A stretch of DNA of 64,000 bases from Tubulanus polymorphus (taxonomy: Eukaryota; Nemertea; Palaeonemertea; Tubulaniformes; Tubulanidae): contig NC_134029.1 in the NCBI RefSeq assembly GCF_964204645.1, positions 23,764,450 through 23,828,449 on the forward strand, read 5' to 3'. Below are positions 1 to 13,420 of this stretch, in pieces. Each line of letters begins with the position of its first letter. Position 1 is the stretch's first letter. The notes beneath the pieces were generated by a model. It was given only the letters and a program-made list of their open reading frames with translations. It had not been told where the DNA came from and ran no database searches. The position numbers were made by a program, and so were the translations under genes.

Positions 1-593
1 TTAGAAACAGCACGTATTAGCGAACTCATCAGTATCTCTCCGTCTCTGTCTCTCATAGCGATCTAACTCGGATACCTACAGTATCCAGAGAACATGCTCA
101 TATACAAAACCTCATCACAAGATTTTCCCACGCACAACACGATGTTTTCAATTTACTCTCGGTTGTGACACTATAGAAGTTAACGCCGATTTACGATATA
201 TCGGGGATGATATAGCTCACAGCGATATTGACATCAGAAACCATCAGCTAAATGGTCCATTTGATCGTTCTACGGCGAGTCATACGGGAGCGTTTATCGC
301 TAGGAGATGTGTGTGAATTGCTAACGAAAAAAAAACCTGATTGACCAGACTGATGACCATACGCGCATATTCTCACCTACACGATAACAGATGATTGATT
401 GACATCAGAAATGTTAGGACATGTTTGTTTGATTGGTCATCATGCTTCCGATAGTATCAACTATGGTTTTCGTCAATTTTAATCCCTACGACATCTTCGA
501 CAGCTGGTTCCAGAACTGATTCTCTTTAAGCATTATTTAATATCGAGTGAGGTGATTTACGTGTGAGCGTGCTCTCTTATTAGGCACGGACCG

Positions 594-660
594 AATTTGG
601 CTCGGGCCTGATCCGTGCCAATTTGGCCCGGGCCTGATCCGTGCCAATTTTGCCCTGGCC
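594..660. repeat. 26-bp tandem repeat, about 2.6 copies
   Basis: Two nearly identical 26-bp units (594-619, 620-645), ending in the shared core GGGCCTGATCCGTGCC, are followed by a partial third unit. The unit is much more GC-rich than its surroundings. Confidence 0.7.
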
Positions 661-3600
661 AAATCGTCTCCGTGTGATCGCGGCTTATTATGTTTGTACC
701 AATATTCAACACAAATTACAACTCAACGCTGTGATTTTTAAATAAATTAAATGAAAAATTTTTAGAACAGTTATTCATATTTTGAAAACCAACGAACAAA
801 ACACTTGGCTTTAATTAATATGTGCGATTCAACATGAAAATGTCTGTTACGAAATCCGCTTACTATTGCACAATACAGTTAACAATAAGTCCGTATAAAC
901 TGAATATTGAATGTAAAAAACCTAGTGGTACTCAAAAACATATGGCTCTAGTTAAATAAATTGTCAACACTATTTGCTGTACGTCTGGGAGTCTAATAAA
1001 AGCGTCTATTAGATGAATGCCAATATATCGTACTTACAACCCTAAAACTGGAGAAGTTCAAGAAGAAATATGAGATCTATAATTAGGGTGTTTTAGGGGG
1101 TCCTGGGCCCCTGCTCCGTGAGCGAAAATTCTCAGTTACTGATATCAATCATATCAACGATGAAATTAACCACAATTTAAATCTTTATCGATTGCTGTTT
1201 CAATTACTGTAGGTATGCACACATTTTTGTTGAGCGTCAAATTTTCGGAGAATACAATTTTTCATCGAAATATTTGAAAAAATTATATCTGGAAAAACAG
1301 TGCGCTTAAACTTCCTCCGCTCACTGGAACCGCCCGTGCTAATGATTCATAATTTGGATGAGCAAAACAAAAGGAATTTTCACATATGGTATCATAAACA
1401 ATTTTATTGGATAGACGAATAAACAAACCGTTCTTACTGATAGACGACAATCGTGCGACGTTAATTTCAAATTTACTATTGAGGGTCATCTCTGCAGGTC
1501 CTATCGTACATGAAACCGATTTATGAAAAAAGAATCCTGCTATAATGCTGAATCCAGGGTAACAATATGGCAGAAGTTTTATCAGTAGCTTCAATGAATA
1601 ATAGAAAAACAATTACTAATGATCTACAACTGACGAGTGATGATCCATTAGACAAATTAAATAGATTGAATATTGTCGTTTATTCATTCAGTCTTTAATT
1701 TTTTCCCCATATTTTCCCTATATTGATTCTAACATTCATTTGAACTTTAAAAAGTCGACGCATGAAAAATTGAGCGTGTTTCGCGTTTGAACTGCAGTAT
1801 ACAGTAAGTCTACGCATTCGGTTTTTAGCAACTCGTGAATAAGAGTTCTCAAACGGATACGTTTACGGAAATTCGCAAGTGCGCTGTTGTAACTACAACT
1901 CAACGACTTCAAAGCATCTATAATGAAACCTTACATTCAGTTCAACTATTACTACCGGCATTGTCGTCGGCGTCGTCGTCGTCAATTGACGACTCGGTTA
2001 CTTTTATAGTCGGCTAATGTTGTGAAACTGACTAGAGCTCATTAGCCGCCACATTATTACCCTTCCTACTATTGTCTTAACGTTTTACGACGTAAGAATT
2101 TGTTTTGTATAATTCATACCGGCATTTTATACGGAGAATAATGCGGAAACTGAGCTTGCAGATATTATTTATATTGATGTGATTGATTGTAGTTTTCGTA
2201 GTTCAAACCCTACGGTATAGAATTGATTATTACAGCGTTACAGCGTTACTATAAGCAATATGTACATGTAAAACGGTATGCAGACTATAGACATGTTTAA
2301 ATCATATGCTGACAATTTCACTGAATTAATCAAGCGTATTTAACACAATATGTCACACTCAGTATCGAGAGATAGAAACTCGAGTCATTATTCTCTCTTG
2401 ATAATTCCAATACAGTCTCATTGATTTAATGACATTACAAGCGATTGATTAGCGCTTGAGATAATCCGTTCAGTCCATTACTGACTGCGACCAGAAAACG
2501 CTAATCCCATTAACTACTCAAATATTCAACTAGAAATTACTGATTATGATTCGACAGTCAAAAATGTCGAACATTCCATAGTTTTATTATGATGATATAG
2601 TATTTTTGAATCTAATATAGTGTTTTTCGTGAATTAGACGGCTCTGTATTTCTTCAATGGCCAAATATTTGTTGTAATGTGTTTGTAATTGTAAATATTA
2701 GGGAGGGAAATGAAAAGAATATAACGCGGTTGTCGAATTTTGGTAAATAATTGATTGCCCAGGTGCCCGGTTTGCAGGTGCGACCATTAAAAGCAAAGTC
2801 TATTTTATTGTATCGCGGTATAAGAGAAAACCTATACAAACTCAAGACATGTGAGAAACTCAGCAGAGTACAATGAAACAATGTTTTTACCCTAAAGGAT
2901 TTCATTAATAATGAATAGAATATCGTAGGAAATAGCTAGCTTACGAGAGCCATTAACAAAATTCTCCCCTTCTCGACATCGCTCTGCTTAATATACATAC
3001 ACATTGAGATAACGTGAAATAAAACCGATTCAAGATTTTTGAAGCAAATAAATATTTCGTTGAAATACAAAATACATATGGAATGGAACGGGTTTGTTGT
3101 TGAAATAGAAAGAAAACATCAATTCATTACAACAATAAATTCATCAGACCTACCTTTCAAAAACATCGTGTCCAGAAAACAGCGTTTCTGCGAAGAACGT
3201 CTGGTCTAAAACATCGATTGAATAATTCGTATTTTTGTATGTGATATTTTTCAATACATATATTCCCCAGTGAGAAGCGTCGATAGGGAGAGAGAACTGT
3301 TTTCGATGTGTCACTGCCCACCTGTACGTCGCGACTGTTACGGAGTTAACTGACGTAGCTTGCTATATCGACGCGCAGTCACAGGAAAGAGTACTGGTTT
3401 TAGAATCAATAAATCCGTCATCAGATACCGAACTGACACAACAATCAATCCATCTGTAAAACTCTGTTTATCTCTTTACAGCCTCGGAACAAACATCGCT
3501 TCCATCATAAATATTTCTCGAATTTTCAAAATCATCATTTTTATGTCCCGTTTCTGAGAATTAATTAACTGTTTGCGAATCGTGTTCGTCATTTAAACAA

Positions 3601-3930
3601 TGATTACCACGTGACAATTGAACTCTATACAAGTCATGTTTGTTTGATTATTACCGGGAATATTTGTGTTTTATGAACTTCAAAAATGTTTCTAATCCCA
3701 TGACCTTTAGTCCCGCGATGCTTTGATCAGTAATTTTCGCGTCGACGTCAATACGACAATGGGGCGCGTTTAACTCAATGACAGACCTTTCTCGAATATT
3801 CGTTCTACCTGACACAGAAACCATGAAAAAAACATAAGTTTAGTTTTTCATGAGGTAAAGAAAACGTGACAGGATCAAGTACTTCATTTAATTAAAACGA
3901 CTTCAACGAAAGAAAAGGTCGTTTGTTTTT

Positions 3931-4335
3931 TCAAACTGCTCTTTGCAAAATAGATTGCAAGCTGGGGACCACATCTTTCAGCGATAAATGAAGATAAACG
4001 GGGTATTTCAGCACGTCAGAGGTAGTTACAGCAAAATTTACATCGACTGCTGTGACACGAAGACGTGAATCGGCGGCACTCGACACGTGGGGTATAAAAC
4101 TACGATACTTCACCGACAAATTATAGCCATCGGCGACGACACACATAGAGAATATACCGCGTGTCGTAATGAAAACTATCGAATTAACGCCGAAAGATGA
4201 TAATTTCCACTGCGGAGCAAAATAAATGACATTAGTCAATCCGACGAGATTGGAGTAAATAAAAGACGGGTTATCTATTCGAATGCACACGTTAGGAAAT
4301 TCGTCTGCTCCGAATGAAGACTGATTACCGTCATC
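3931..4335 (-). CDS. Possible coding exon of unknown gene
   Basis: An open frame of about 130 codons on the minus strand ends in TGA at 3931. It has no in-frame ATG. It opens after a stop near 4335, with possible AG acceptors close by (for example before TCTTCATTC). The translation is rich in beta-prone hydrophobic residues (VIYFAPQW, SIVFITTRGIF, VYLHLSLKDVV) and has two cysteines. I do not recognise a family. It could be the last exon of an extracellular protein or a chance open frame. Confidence 0.2.
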   Translation of the reverse strand, partial: DDGNQSSFGADEFPNVCIRIDNPSFIYSNLVGLTNVIYFAPQWKLSSFGVNSIVFITTRGIFSMCVVADGYNLSVKYRSFIPHVSSAADSRLRVTAVDVNFAVTTSDVLKYPVYLHLSLKDVVPSLQSILQRAV

Positions 4336-4696
4336 TAATCAGTATTGTATTAATACGCCACCGACTATAGTGATTGTTAGCGTGTTCGACTCCTATTAAT
4401 CTAATATTCCATCAAAGTAACACGAGACCCGTCTCGACGACTGTAAAACCCCCGTAGTTTTTAATTAATGCGATTAATATAATGGAGGATTTATTTTTTC
4501 GTGTTTGAGGAGAAAATTTCGCGGACTTTGTCGATAATACGGGAAACATTGGCGAATTCTGATCAATCGATCAAATTCAATCATAATTTTCATTCGTCTA
4601 TGATAATTCGCTAACGTCGACGCGCTTTAGGTTCCTTTCGGGCATTCTTTTGAAGTTACGATCGAAACGAATGAAAATAGCCGTTTTCACAACAGA

Positions 4697-4911
4697 ATCC
4701 ACAGTTCCACAGTTCCGAGTTAAGAGAGAGTTGACTCATCGAAAATGAACTGAACCCAGTTCCACAGTTATGAGTTAGAGTTAACTCTTGAGTTAAAGTT
4801 TGTTCATTTCAATGAGTTAACTCCGACTCAAACCTTAACTCACAACTGTGGACAACTGGACCCTGATTCTTAACTCGGAGCTAACTCACATCTGTGGAAC
4901 TGGATCCTGGT
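4697..4911. repeat. Foldback element with a second copy nested in its loop
   Basis: Both halves belong to the family whose ends read GGACCCAGTTCCACAG and whose arms contain GAGTTAACTC and AACTCATTGAAAATGAAC. A complete copy (about 4753-4865) lies between the left half (4697-4752) and right half (4866-4911) of another copy in the opposite orientation. The layout indicates an insertion into the loop. Related copies lie near 5123, 37955, 54467 and 63098. Confidence 0.75.
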
Positions 4912-5122
4912 CGTGGATATACGTGACTTGTCGAGAAAATAGAAATATGAATATTTCATTCATCGATTTTTACTTTGTAAGAAGACGCGCATGATGCAGA
5001 TTTCATGAAGTATTTTTTAAATCTTGTTGTCGTGATTATGTTTTCGCTATGCAGTTCCGGTCGTCTGAATAGAAAGAAAAATGTCAAAGACAAGATCCAG
5101 TTCCTCCAGATCCAGAACTCAG

Positions 5123-5237
5123 GATCCATCAGTTCCGCAGATCTGAGTTATATTTGACTCTTGAGTTAAAACATTGAAAACGAATTTATTTTAATTCAGA
5201 TTCAACTCCAACTCACCACTGTCGAACCGGGCCCTGG
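5123..5237. repeat. Decayed copy of the GAGTTAACTC foldback family
   Basis: The ends (CAGTTCCGCAG on the left, GAACCGGGCCCTGG on the right) and the loop-side ACATTGAAAACGAA match the intact copies with substitutions. The 4.7 kb nested copy lies only about 210 bp upstream. Confidence 0.6.
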
Positions 5238-7707
5238 TGATAGCTGCAGATATGGAGATTCTAACCGCTAATGATCGAATGCTTTTTTTCTTCAGTTTCA
5301 AAATGGCGATCGCGTGGACCGATGAGATTAGATTACGTATTTCTGGTGTGGTTTTCTAACTGTGCGCATCACGCTTCATTTGACAATCATCGCCGGTGAT
5401 TTACAAGAGAGAAACAGAAAACAACTTAGAGAACAAACACAACCGTGCGTAAAATCGCCTCAGCGCTCGTTTTGTGACGTATGAGTGTTTGATACCAACG
5501 ACAGCTTGTGAATCGACGAGCTACGACTGTAAACACTTTGAAAAATACCTCGACGAACAGAAAATACCAAACAAGCCCTCTTAGAAACGCATTGATATTT
5601 TTTCGATATGAAAATGTATCCTATATATCTGCTGGGCTTTGTCGTATGAATGTTCCGATTTAAATATCGTCGATGCTTTTGGCCATGTGAGACCGCCAGC
5701 GACTCGACGCGATGCTACGACTGCCAGCGACGATCGCAAGACCGGCGATCTACGCATCCTTGCGACCGCCAGCGATCGCTCGACAGGAGAGTCGCCCGTC
5801 TCACACTGTGCCCAATTCCCTTTATTTCCAAGTATTTCATTCACGTATCTACCATTTCTACCAAATCGTGACCTGGAAAACCATAATCGATAGATACCAT
5901 ATAACCATCGAAAGTTGTAACTAGAATCGGTATTTTTTTCTGCTCTGTATATCGGGAATTGATCTCAGTTCCATCGCTGTAATTTGAAAGGGCGAATGTA
6001 TAATTTTCTGGTGACCATCCATCCGTACAAAGCCGTGGAGTAAGTAATTCTTCAAACTGTCTCGCAGTCCTTCAATCCAGTTGATGTATCTTTAGTCGAT
6101 GATAATTTTGCTAATACGTAGCCTTTCAACGACAAGCATACAAATAGAGATGTACGAAACCTGCGGATCCGTAACAAAAGCGCCTTCTTATAAACAACTC
6201 AACCAAACCGATGCGCCTTAATTCCATTAGCCTAAGTACTGCGCATTACCGTTAGATATTAGGATCTGCCTATATAGATCAAAAGAAAAGCTATCGCTTA
6301 TATGTTACATTCCGCTCCTGGCGAAAAAGTCAGATAAACTCGTCGTCAGGAAAAGCCGCCCGTAAAGGGTAACGAGGTCGAATTGTATACACAGTCACAA
6401 TGGCATGGTTTAAGTAACATGGTCTGAACATCCGTGACAATAACGGCCGCGGTAAAGAAGTTTTGACGAAATATATAAAAAGTTCATCGTAGAAAAATAG
6501 ATAAGATATATTAATCAAGAAATTCCATGACTTGAGTCCATGTGAAAATAGACGGTATTACAGCTCGCTCGCATCCCACTCGCATATTACAACACTAAAA
6601 GCAAGAGAATAAATTGCTATTTTCTACCCTGATGGTGAACAACATGCATGTAGTATAGTTGTTATAGTACTCGTACAACACTTGCCAGTGTATAGTTCTT
6701 CAGGACACGCACGCAGAGTCATTTGCGGCAATTTGGCGACATTGGCTTGATTGCAGTGTTATCAACAGGGTCACTTGTGTTTTAATAGAATTAATGTCCT
6801 GCCGTGATTTATAACGTGTAGCGGATGTAGTGTAAAGTGGTTAGAATAACGAACGAGGAAGCATTACAGAGACGTCACAACCGAAAATATGCGGGCAAAC
6901 GTTTACGAAATACCAATTTCGGAAAATATCATTTGTTTTCCACTGTTGATATTTCTAACATTTACCGATTCTATCAGGAACCAGAAGTTTCACAAAATAT
7001 TATTTTTTACAGTTTGCTGTTTAGTTGCAATTTCATATTTTTTTCAATTCAGAAAAAAAATTCAAAATCAAGCGTTTTAAGCTTTAACTTTCGTGTGAGA
7101 CTGGGCCCTGTGAATAAGTATAAGAAGTTGGATGAGAAAATTCTAAACAGTTTGGATGAAGCGAACGTCAAAAGCACGCATGGCTAGTACTACAGGGGGT
7201 AGAATCTGAACGCTGATGATAATTGTGGAAAATACGACTAAATTATCTGAAAAACGGATTCAAAAACTCTCGAATCAATTGATGTGAAAAGTGTGCATTT
7301 ATATGGAAAACTCTTCAAAACGGGCTCTCTGTTATAGTCGCAATTTCATCATGCGTTATTGAACATTTTTAAAACAATTTCAAGTACTTAAAGCCATTTC
7401 TACGCAATTCGCGGATGGAGAACTAGTATTTTCTGAGTGATCTAAATAAGTCAGGAAACTGCTGTTAATAGTTGAACAGTGGCGGGTAATGGTTTTCCGA
7501 TAGTTTACCAATATACGGGACCGGAAATTCGTACTGGAATCTCGATGTGAAATTACAATAATGACGCTTTTTCGTTATATTGTAATTAATTTTACTCGAA
7601 GTGAGCTGATCAGGGCACAACTAGGCTACCGTATCGGACAATGATGCTAAAATCGTGGTATCAATGTTTAAAAAATAGGGCTATACACAGGTATTTACAT
7701 CGTTTTC
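5238..7707. other. Region without recognisable gene
   Basis: Several short frames overlap around 5.6-5.9 kb because that stretch is poor in stop codons (CGAC/GCGA-rich). None has a recognisable domain. A frame at 6837-7187 opens with residues that loosely recall the end of a reverse transcriptase but is too short to call. I see nothing else. Confidence 0.45.
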
Positions 7708-7773
7708 CCTGTGGAGATCGAACCCGGGTCGACGAAATGGAAAACCGAAGTTCTACCATTTAGACCCCATAGG
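7708..7773 (-). repeat. Degenerate tRNA-like sequence (pseudogene or SINE head)
   Basis: On the minus strand the ends pair like an acceptor stem (CCTATGG with CCACAGG, one mismatch). They are followed by a D-arm-like TCTA-AATGG-TAGA and a B-box-like GGGTTCGATC. The anticodon arm does not fold, and the T-stem 3' side is lost. It is therefore not a functional tRNA. Confidence 0.35.
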
Positions 7774-7860
7774 ATTCGTGATAAAATTGGAACGGGATTA
7801 TTTTTGTCCCAAACGCCTAAAAATTAAACCTTTTAACTTATTCCGGTTTAGGAATAACCA

Positions 7861-8300
7861 ACTCTCGACCGACCGCTTCTATCAGGTTTACAGATTACAA
7901 ACTCTATACCGGCCACTTCTATCGGGTTTACAGATTACAAACTCTCTACCGGCCGCTTCTATCAGGTTTACAGATTACAAACTCTCTACCGGCCGCTTCT
8001 ATCAGGTTTACAGATTACAAACTCTCTACCGGCCGCTTCTATCAGGTTTACAGATTACAAACTCTCTACCGGCCGCTTCTATCAGGTTTACGGATTACAA
8101 ACTCTCTACCGGCCGCTTCTACCAGGTTTACAGATTACAAACTCTCTACCGGCCGCTTCTATCAGATTTACAGATTACAAACTCTCTACCGGCCGCTTCT
8201 ATCAGGTTTACGGATTACAAACTCTCTACCGGCCGCTTCTACCAGGTTTACAGATTACAAACTCTCTACCGGCCGCTTCTATCAGGTTTACAGATTACGC
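7861..8300. repeat. 40-bp minisatellite, 11 copies, with 120-bp higher-order unit
   Basis: Eleven exact-period 40-bp units, each beginning ACTCTCTACCGGCCGCTTCT and ending in TTTACAGATTACAA. First and last units carry the most changes. Single-base variants (ACGGATT, CTACCAGG) recur together, so 8041-8160 and 8161-8280 are near-identical three-unit blocks. The array has no stop in the plus frame starting at 7778, which creates a 211-codon open frame with a 40-residue period. I regard that frame as a by-product of the array, not a gene. Confidence 0.9.
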
Positions 8301-11300
8301 TATTCCGGAATAGGTACAGAGCGTATTCTGGTCGAAACGAACGCGCCGGAAGAGATTCCGGAATCGGTAGAGACCTTAATTCATTCGTGGTTTATCTTTT
8401 CGGAACAGATTGAGATCCCTGATGACACAACGGTCGACGATGTGGTGATTATAGTTTTGATGCCGTGTTAGCGCGTGCCTGGATACAACTCAACTGGTCA
8501 GATTCAGGATGCGTGGTTGTTTTTTTCGGTTCCGGGTTTCACAAATGAACCATGCGGGGATTCTAGCTAGTTTTTCAAATTTCTCCAACCTCGATGGATT
8601 CACCAGGAGCTCGCAGCAAAGCGTTACTAATTCGATCAGTTTCGCCTTATATTTCAAGTAAAATGAGACCGATAATTCTATTAGGGATACACTACTAGTA
8701 AATAGGAATTTCACAGACCACGATCGCGGAAGTTTATTCTTTTCACTTATCGCAGATAAATTGTTATTGACTTTCGATCAACTGATGCACGAAACCGCGA
8801 CGAAATTTGTATCACAAATGAGAAACTCTTCTTTAGAAATCATTTATCGACTTCATCGCTCGCTATATAACATGTTAAACACGAACGGAATGTGAAGATA
8901 ATGTTGAGGTCACTGGGGTTTACGCGGTTTACACAGATTGAATTCAATTGAACGCGTCTTCGAAGCGATAAACGAAGGATATTGAAATGTACAGATGATT
9001 AGTGCTGTGATTGTCAGATATCGGGATACCTTTGAACTGATGAGAGCCGAAGGAACAACCGGTCTTCAATCGATGCCTCTTATAAATTCTCCATAGGTCA
9101 CATCAGTTGAATCTGGTGCGAATTGTATATGATTAATGCCTGTCAATAATAATCATAGGGCATCAATACAATCCGCTCACGTATATACTCATCATCTGCC
9201 AGTACACTTCTAAAGGTCACGTAATCTTTAACTTGTCGTTCAAAAAACTGGAAATGTCCTTATTGTATACAAATATATCATCAAATTCATATTCATGCCA
9301 AATTGTACTAACGTTGCGATCGTAAATTTCAACGAAGTTGTAAAAAGGTCACGTATTAGCTTTTCAAATTGATAAAAGAAACCCTAAGAAACCCTGATTC
9401 ATACTCGTTTTGTAATGGACATTTTTGCCACATTTTTTTCCTAGTGCGTGAGATGATAAATTTCAACGAAGTCATAAGATCTGTGAGCTTAATACCAAAT
9501 CATGCTCCAGGCTTCAAAACTGTCGCGTCAACGAAAGAGTGTTTAATATCTCTGTGACACAACGAAAGTTGTAAACATGGCAAATATTTTTTGATGTTCG
9601 ACGTATCTGAGAATCGCGTATCAGCTCGTAGCGTCTCAGAATTCTGTACTGAAATTACGTATAAAGAGAAAATTTAAGATAGAAAGAAAAAGAAACTAAC
9701 CTTCTTCCACTCGCGGCGGTGTTTTCTCAATATCTTAGAGAGACAGTTCAGTGTCAAAAGAGTCCATATACCAATAACATACGTGTCGAAATGTTGTTGA
9801 TAAGATTGTCAGTTTTATATGTATGTTGTTAACACGATAATGAATATCTTTATTACAGCCTGTTACAAACTAATTTAACCCTATCAAGGCCGTGAGGATG
9901 GCATATTATATGAAGATATAGTTTAACAAGAAGAAATTGCCAATTTGTTTTCGTCGAAAGAAAAGATTTCGGACTGAATGAAATGAGATTGACGGGTTGA
10001 AGATGGAAGGTAGTTTATCTCAATCGCTTTCTTTCCAGACCTTCGTGTATCATGTCCGTGTATATGTAGCTTCTGTTTCAACGGACGGAAAGCTACTTCA
10101 GGCTTCAGGCTAAATCTATACACTGTCATAGATAAGCGGATGTGACATTTTGAGCCGTCACTCAGGTGTAAGCCTATTGTGACGCTAAAGACAAAAGATG
10201 ACCAGAATTGACGTAGAACCCCGAGATCCATCATCCCTGGTTAATGCATATTGACATCAAGCGTCAATTCACGTCTTTTTTCATCTGGGATCGACGAGAA
10301 AACACAGATCGAGCTCCGAACAGACGATGATATGTGGAGAGATTTGTTGTCTGCTAACGGAAACCATTTGGTCACGAGTGTACTGTGTATGCACAGGTTA
10401 CCCGATAAGTCGACCGTTGATGTATTTACTTGCGGTATGAATGTAGCGGTGGATTAGATGAAAAAATCTTCACAAGGCCACGATGATCACGTTGTTGATG
10501 ATCACGATGATCACGACGATGATCGTCCCTTTCAATGAAAAATATCCGTCTCCGATGTTTGATCAACAGAAAAAAAGTCGTGGCGAATAATTCGATTCAT
10601 CGATGACGTCGTTAGTTATCGAAAACGTCTTCGTTCTAAAATGAAAATTAAATCGGATTAATTTCAGATAAGAGTTTATCGTAGAATTGAATTCGTGATT
10701 AATGTCGTATCATCTAGATTCATCGAGCGCGATTTGCTCAATTCCGCCATCCTGCCATGACAGTGTCAAAATGAAAATCAAGTCATTTTTTCATTGAAAT
10801 ATTTATTGTAAATTCGAACAACGTCTCCAAAAAAAGAAATGCAACACACAGATGTCGAATATACAACATAATGCATAGGTTTTATGCAAATTCATTAATT
10901 TACTATGAAATTCCTAAGTGTTAATGATGTCTTACGGTAAATAACTCCAGGCCAACAGAGACTATACCGACTTAATGAACTGACTCTCCAACACCCGCGA
11001 GTGTCAGTCGGACATTCATGTGAGAGTTTCGCCGCTACGTAATTTAAACGAGAGAGACAGGTGCGGTAATCTGATAGACAATAGATTCCATCAGTAATTA
11101 CCAACAGCCTCATTAAGTATTAATTTACCATCTTTGGAGGAAGATAAGCAACAGCTCCGTGATGCGCACAGTTCCGAACGCCGAGGGCATCAATACATAG
11201 TCGGTTAGATAGTCATTAAACCGTCTCAGCGATAAATACCTTAGTTTCGCCGAAAGCGTCGCAAACGCGAATCATAAACGCCGAAACGAAAGCGCGAAAG

Positions 11301-13288
11301 TGGACTAAAAAGTGCGACAATTGGCAATCATTTCCCGTCATTGGTTTTTTTATTCGTCTAAAATGATGGAATTAAGAAGATCTGCCGTCAAGGATATTTC
11401 ATCAATATTCTCTGATAAAGATATTATTTCGTTCCAGAGGGAAATGAGTTTTCCTTTGATGATGATATAGTTCTTTATTGCATCATTTCTTATCCCTGTC
11501 ACAACAACCTTTAATAAAACAACACCATCTACGCATTTTCTGCATTTACCTACTTTTCTCTATATGTGGCTGAGGAGGCTGAGGCGTGGAAAACCTGGTA
11601 CCGATGGTTGAATTGTTGAATTTACAATCAATTTGGTCGATTGTGATAATTGATCTGACAATTGGACGGAAAGTCGACATGACCCTGGTGGGCAATACGC
11701 ACAGGATATAATATGTAAATTGCAGTGGCATTACAACAAAATTTCGGGTTGGTACCTAATAACATATTGAACCGTTATAATAGAGATTATACCTATGTAC
11801 TTTTGATAAGTGTGCATGAGACTTATGAAGCTGTCAACAAAACGTCAATTAAATCGTACCCCAAACTGACACTTTATTCAAAATCCCAACTGTTTCTAGC
11901 GAAGATATTTCGTACAATTTTTCATTTTTATTATAAATCATCCATGTATTGATGTATTGGACACTTTAGTTGGAAAATCAGTTTTAAAACTATGGACAGC
12001 TAATCGTATTTCCCTGGGGTCAAGAAATCCATTAACTTTACACGACCTCCGTTACCACCTCAAAACAATTGTAACTTATACGTGTGTGTTTTTATCCGCG
12101 TGATGAAACAACCGTTGTTTTTTGTACATTAAGTTAATAGAAAGGACGCGGCGTGTTGTGCTTCACGGATCTATACCCGCCTGCACACGCCACACGTATC
12201 ACTATCCAATACCCCATTAACTTAATTCGGTTATAATGTCATCGTGATTCGGGTTCAATATGAAAACCTTTTAAAACGGTTGCGTTGATGTAATAAAGTG
12301 CTTTCTCCGCTCATATCAATCACTATCTCGTTTGTCTCTGAAAACATTTCGCCGTCCGTTCGCGGCTCCGTCGTGCTTCACGGCTGTGTCAATTTCATCG
12401 GTCATTTTTCTAATGTCAACAGATATTTTGCCATTTCAAACCCTCGTGACACGAGAAATATGGATGATTTTGTTTTTCTTCTTAAATTCTTCATAACATT
12501 TTTCGATACTGAAAGAAAAAGTTGAATCGGGCATTTTCAAAAATGGATTTCTCAGATTATCTTGGAAATTAATCTCTATTGGCAATTTAGAAAATAAAGA
12601 AATATTTTAAAAAAAGAAATTGTGCATTTTCATAAATGGATTTCTCAGAGATTATTCTACAAGTCAAAATTGAATATCGACAAGTCGAAATACAATACTA
12701 TAATCGATAAAATGCATCGTCTGTCATATTTTCAAAATGATCAACGCATCGTTAATTGTAAGAAATCATATTTGGGATTGTCGCAGCTGGTTCTACTCAG
12801 AGATGGAAACAAATGTTGTTTCTGCAAACACTCTTCCCCTCTCAGTCTGTTTCACGGCTTTCGAGGAGGTGAAGGCAATATTACGAGCAATGGGACGCGC
12901 GACATGGCTTCATTTCTTGTCTAAAGAAACTGAATTCATATACACTTGACGTCACACAAGCAGACGATAGGAATCTATGCCAAATAGACCCGCTGTAGAT
13001 GAGAAACTTGATACATATTCAGATTACATTCGCGGTCCACACAACTTGGCTAAGTTCTATATTCGATATTGACAGTTCCTTGCGAGGAGGCCACACCTTT
13101 TCCCTCCAAAATACCTATCTCATATGCATGATCCCGTCAGATTCTGATAAGACAAAATAAAAACTACTCCCCAATTACTGTTTAATGAAACACTCTGTAC
13201 GTGATAATCAGAGAATTGCACACTAATAATGAAATAATAAAGTCCGAAATGGTTCCTTTATTCAATTCAACAATGATTGTAAGTGTAC
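8301..13288. other. Region without recognisable gene
   Basis: AT-rich sequence with only short frames on both strands. Two facing frames near 9.9-10.5 kb (minus 9923-10234, plus 10251-10457) are moderately long but lack recognisable domains or conserved splice context. A GATGATCAC-type simple repeat lies at 10478-10523. Confidence 0.45.
10478..10523. repeat. GATGATCAC simple repeat
   Basis: Interrupted units of GATGATCAC/GATCACGAT, partly self-complementary because TGATCA is a palindrome. Confidence 0.6.
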
Positions 13289-13420
13289 AAATCAAATCAA
13301 ATCAAATCGAATCAAATCTTATTGGCCCGTAATGCAAAGATTTACATTCTTGGGATGAACACAATAAAGATAAAACAGACAAACAGAACAAAGATTAGCG
13401 GTACAAGTACAATTCAACAT
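13289..13420 (-). mobile_element. LINE-like 3' end with (TGATT)n tail
   Basis: Read on the minus strand, a unique stretch ends in ACGGGCCAATAAGATTTGAT and runs into repeated GATTTGATTT units (13289-13320). A pentamer tail after an AATAA-containing 3' UTR is typical of truncated non-LTR retrotransposon ends. Only the 3' end is visible. No reverse transcriptase is recognisable nearby. Confidence 0.4.

Larger units (their letters stand above)
1..4696. other. Region without recognisable gene
   Basis: AT-rich DNA with scattered short open frames, none with recognisable domains or convincing splice-linked neighbours. It holds a small 26-bp tandem repeat and a weak open frame on the minus strand near 3.9-4.3 kb, both listed separately. 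The sequence looks intergenic or intronic. Exons of an unrecognised gene cannot be excluded. Confidence 0.5.

Noticed and set aside
6837-7187. Plus-strand ORF whose start (RITNEEALQRRHN) recalls a reverse-transcriptase C-terminus
   Set aside because: Too short a resemblance, non-ATG start, and the rest of the frame is low-complexity hydrophobic.
7778-8413. 211-codon plus-strand ORF
   Set aside because: Produced by the stop-free 40-bp minisatellite; the peptide only repeats with the array and has no start context or splice support.
9923-10457. Facing ORFs on minus (9923-10234) and plus (10251-10457)
   Set aside because: No domain, no partner exons and non-canonical starts; kept only as a note in the region entry.
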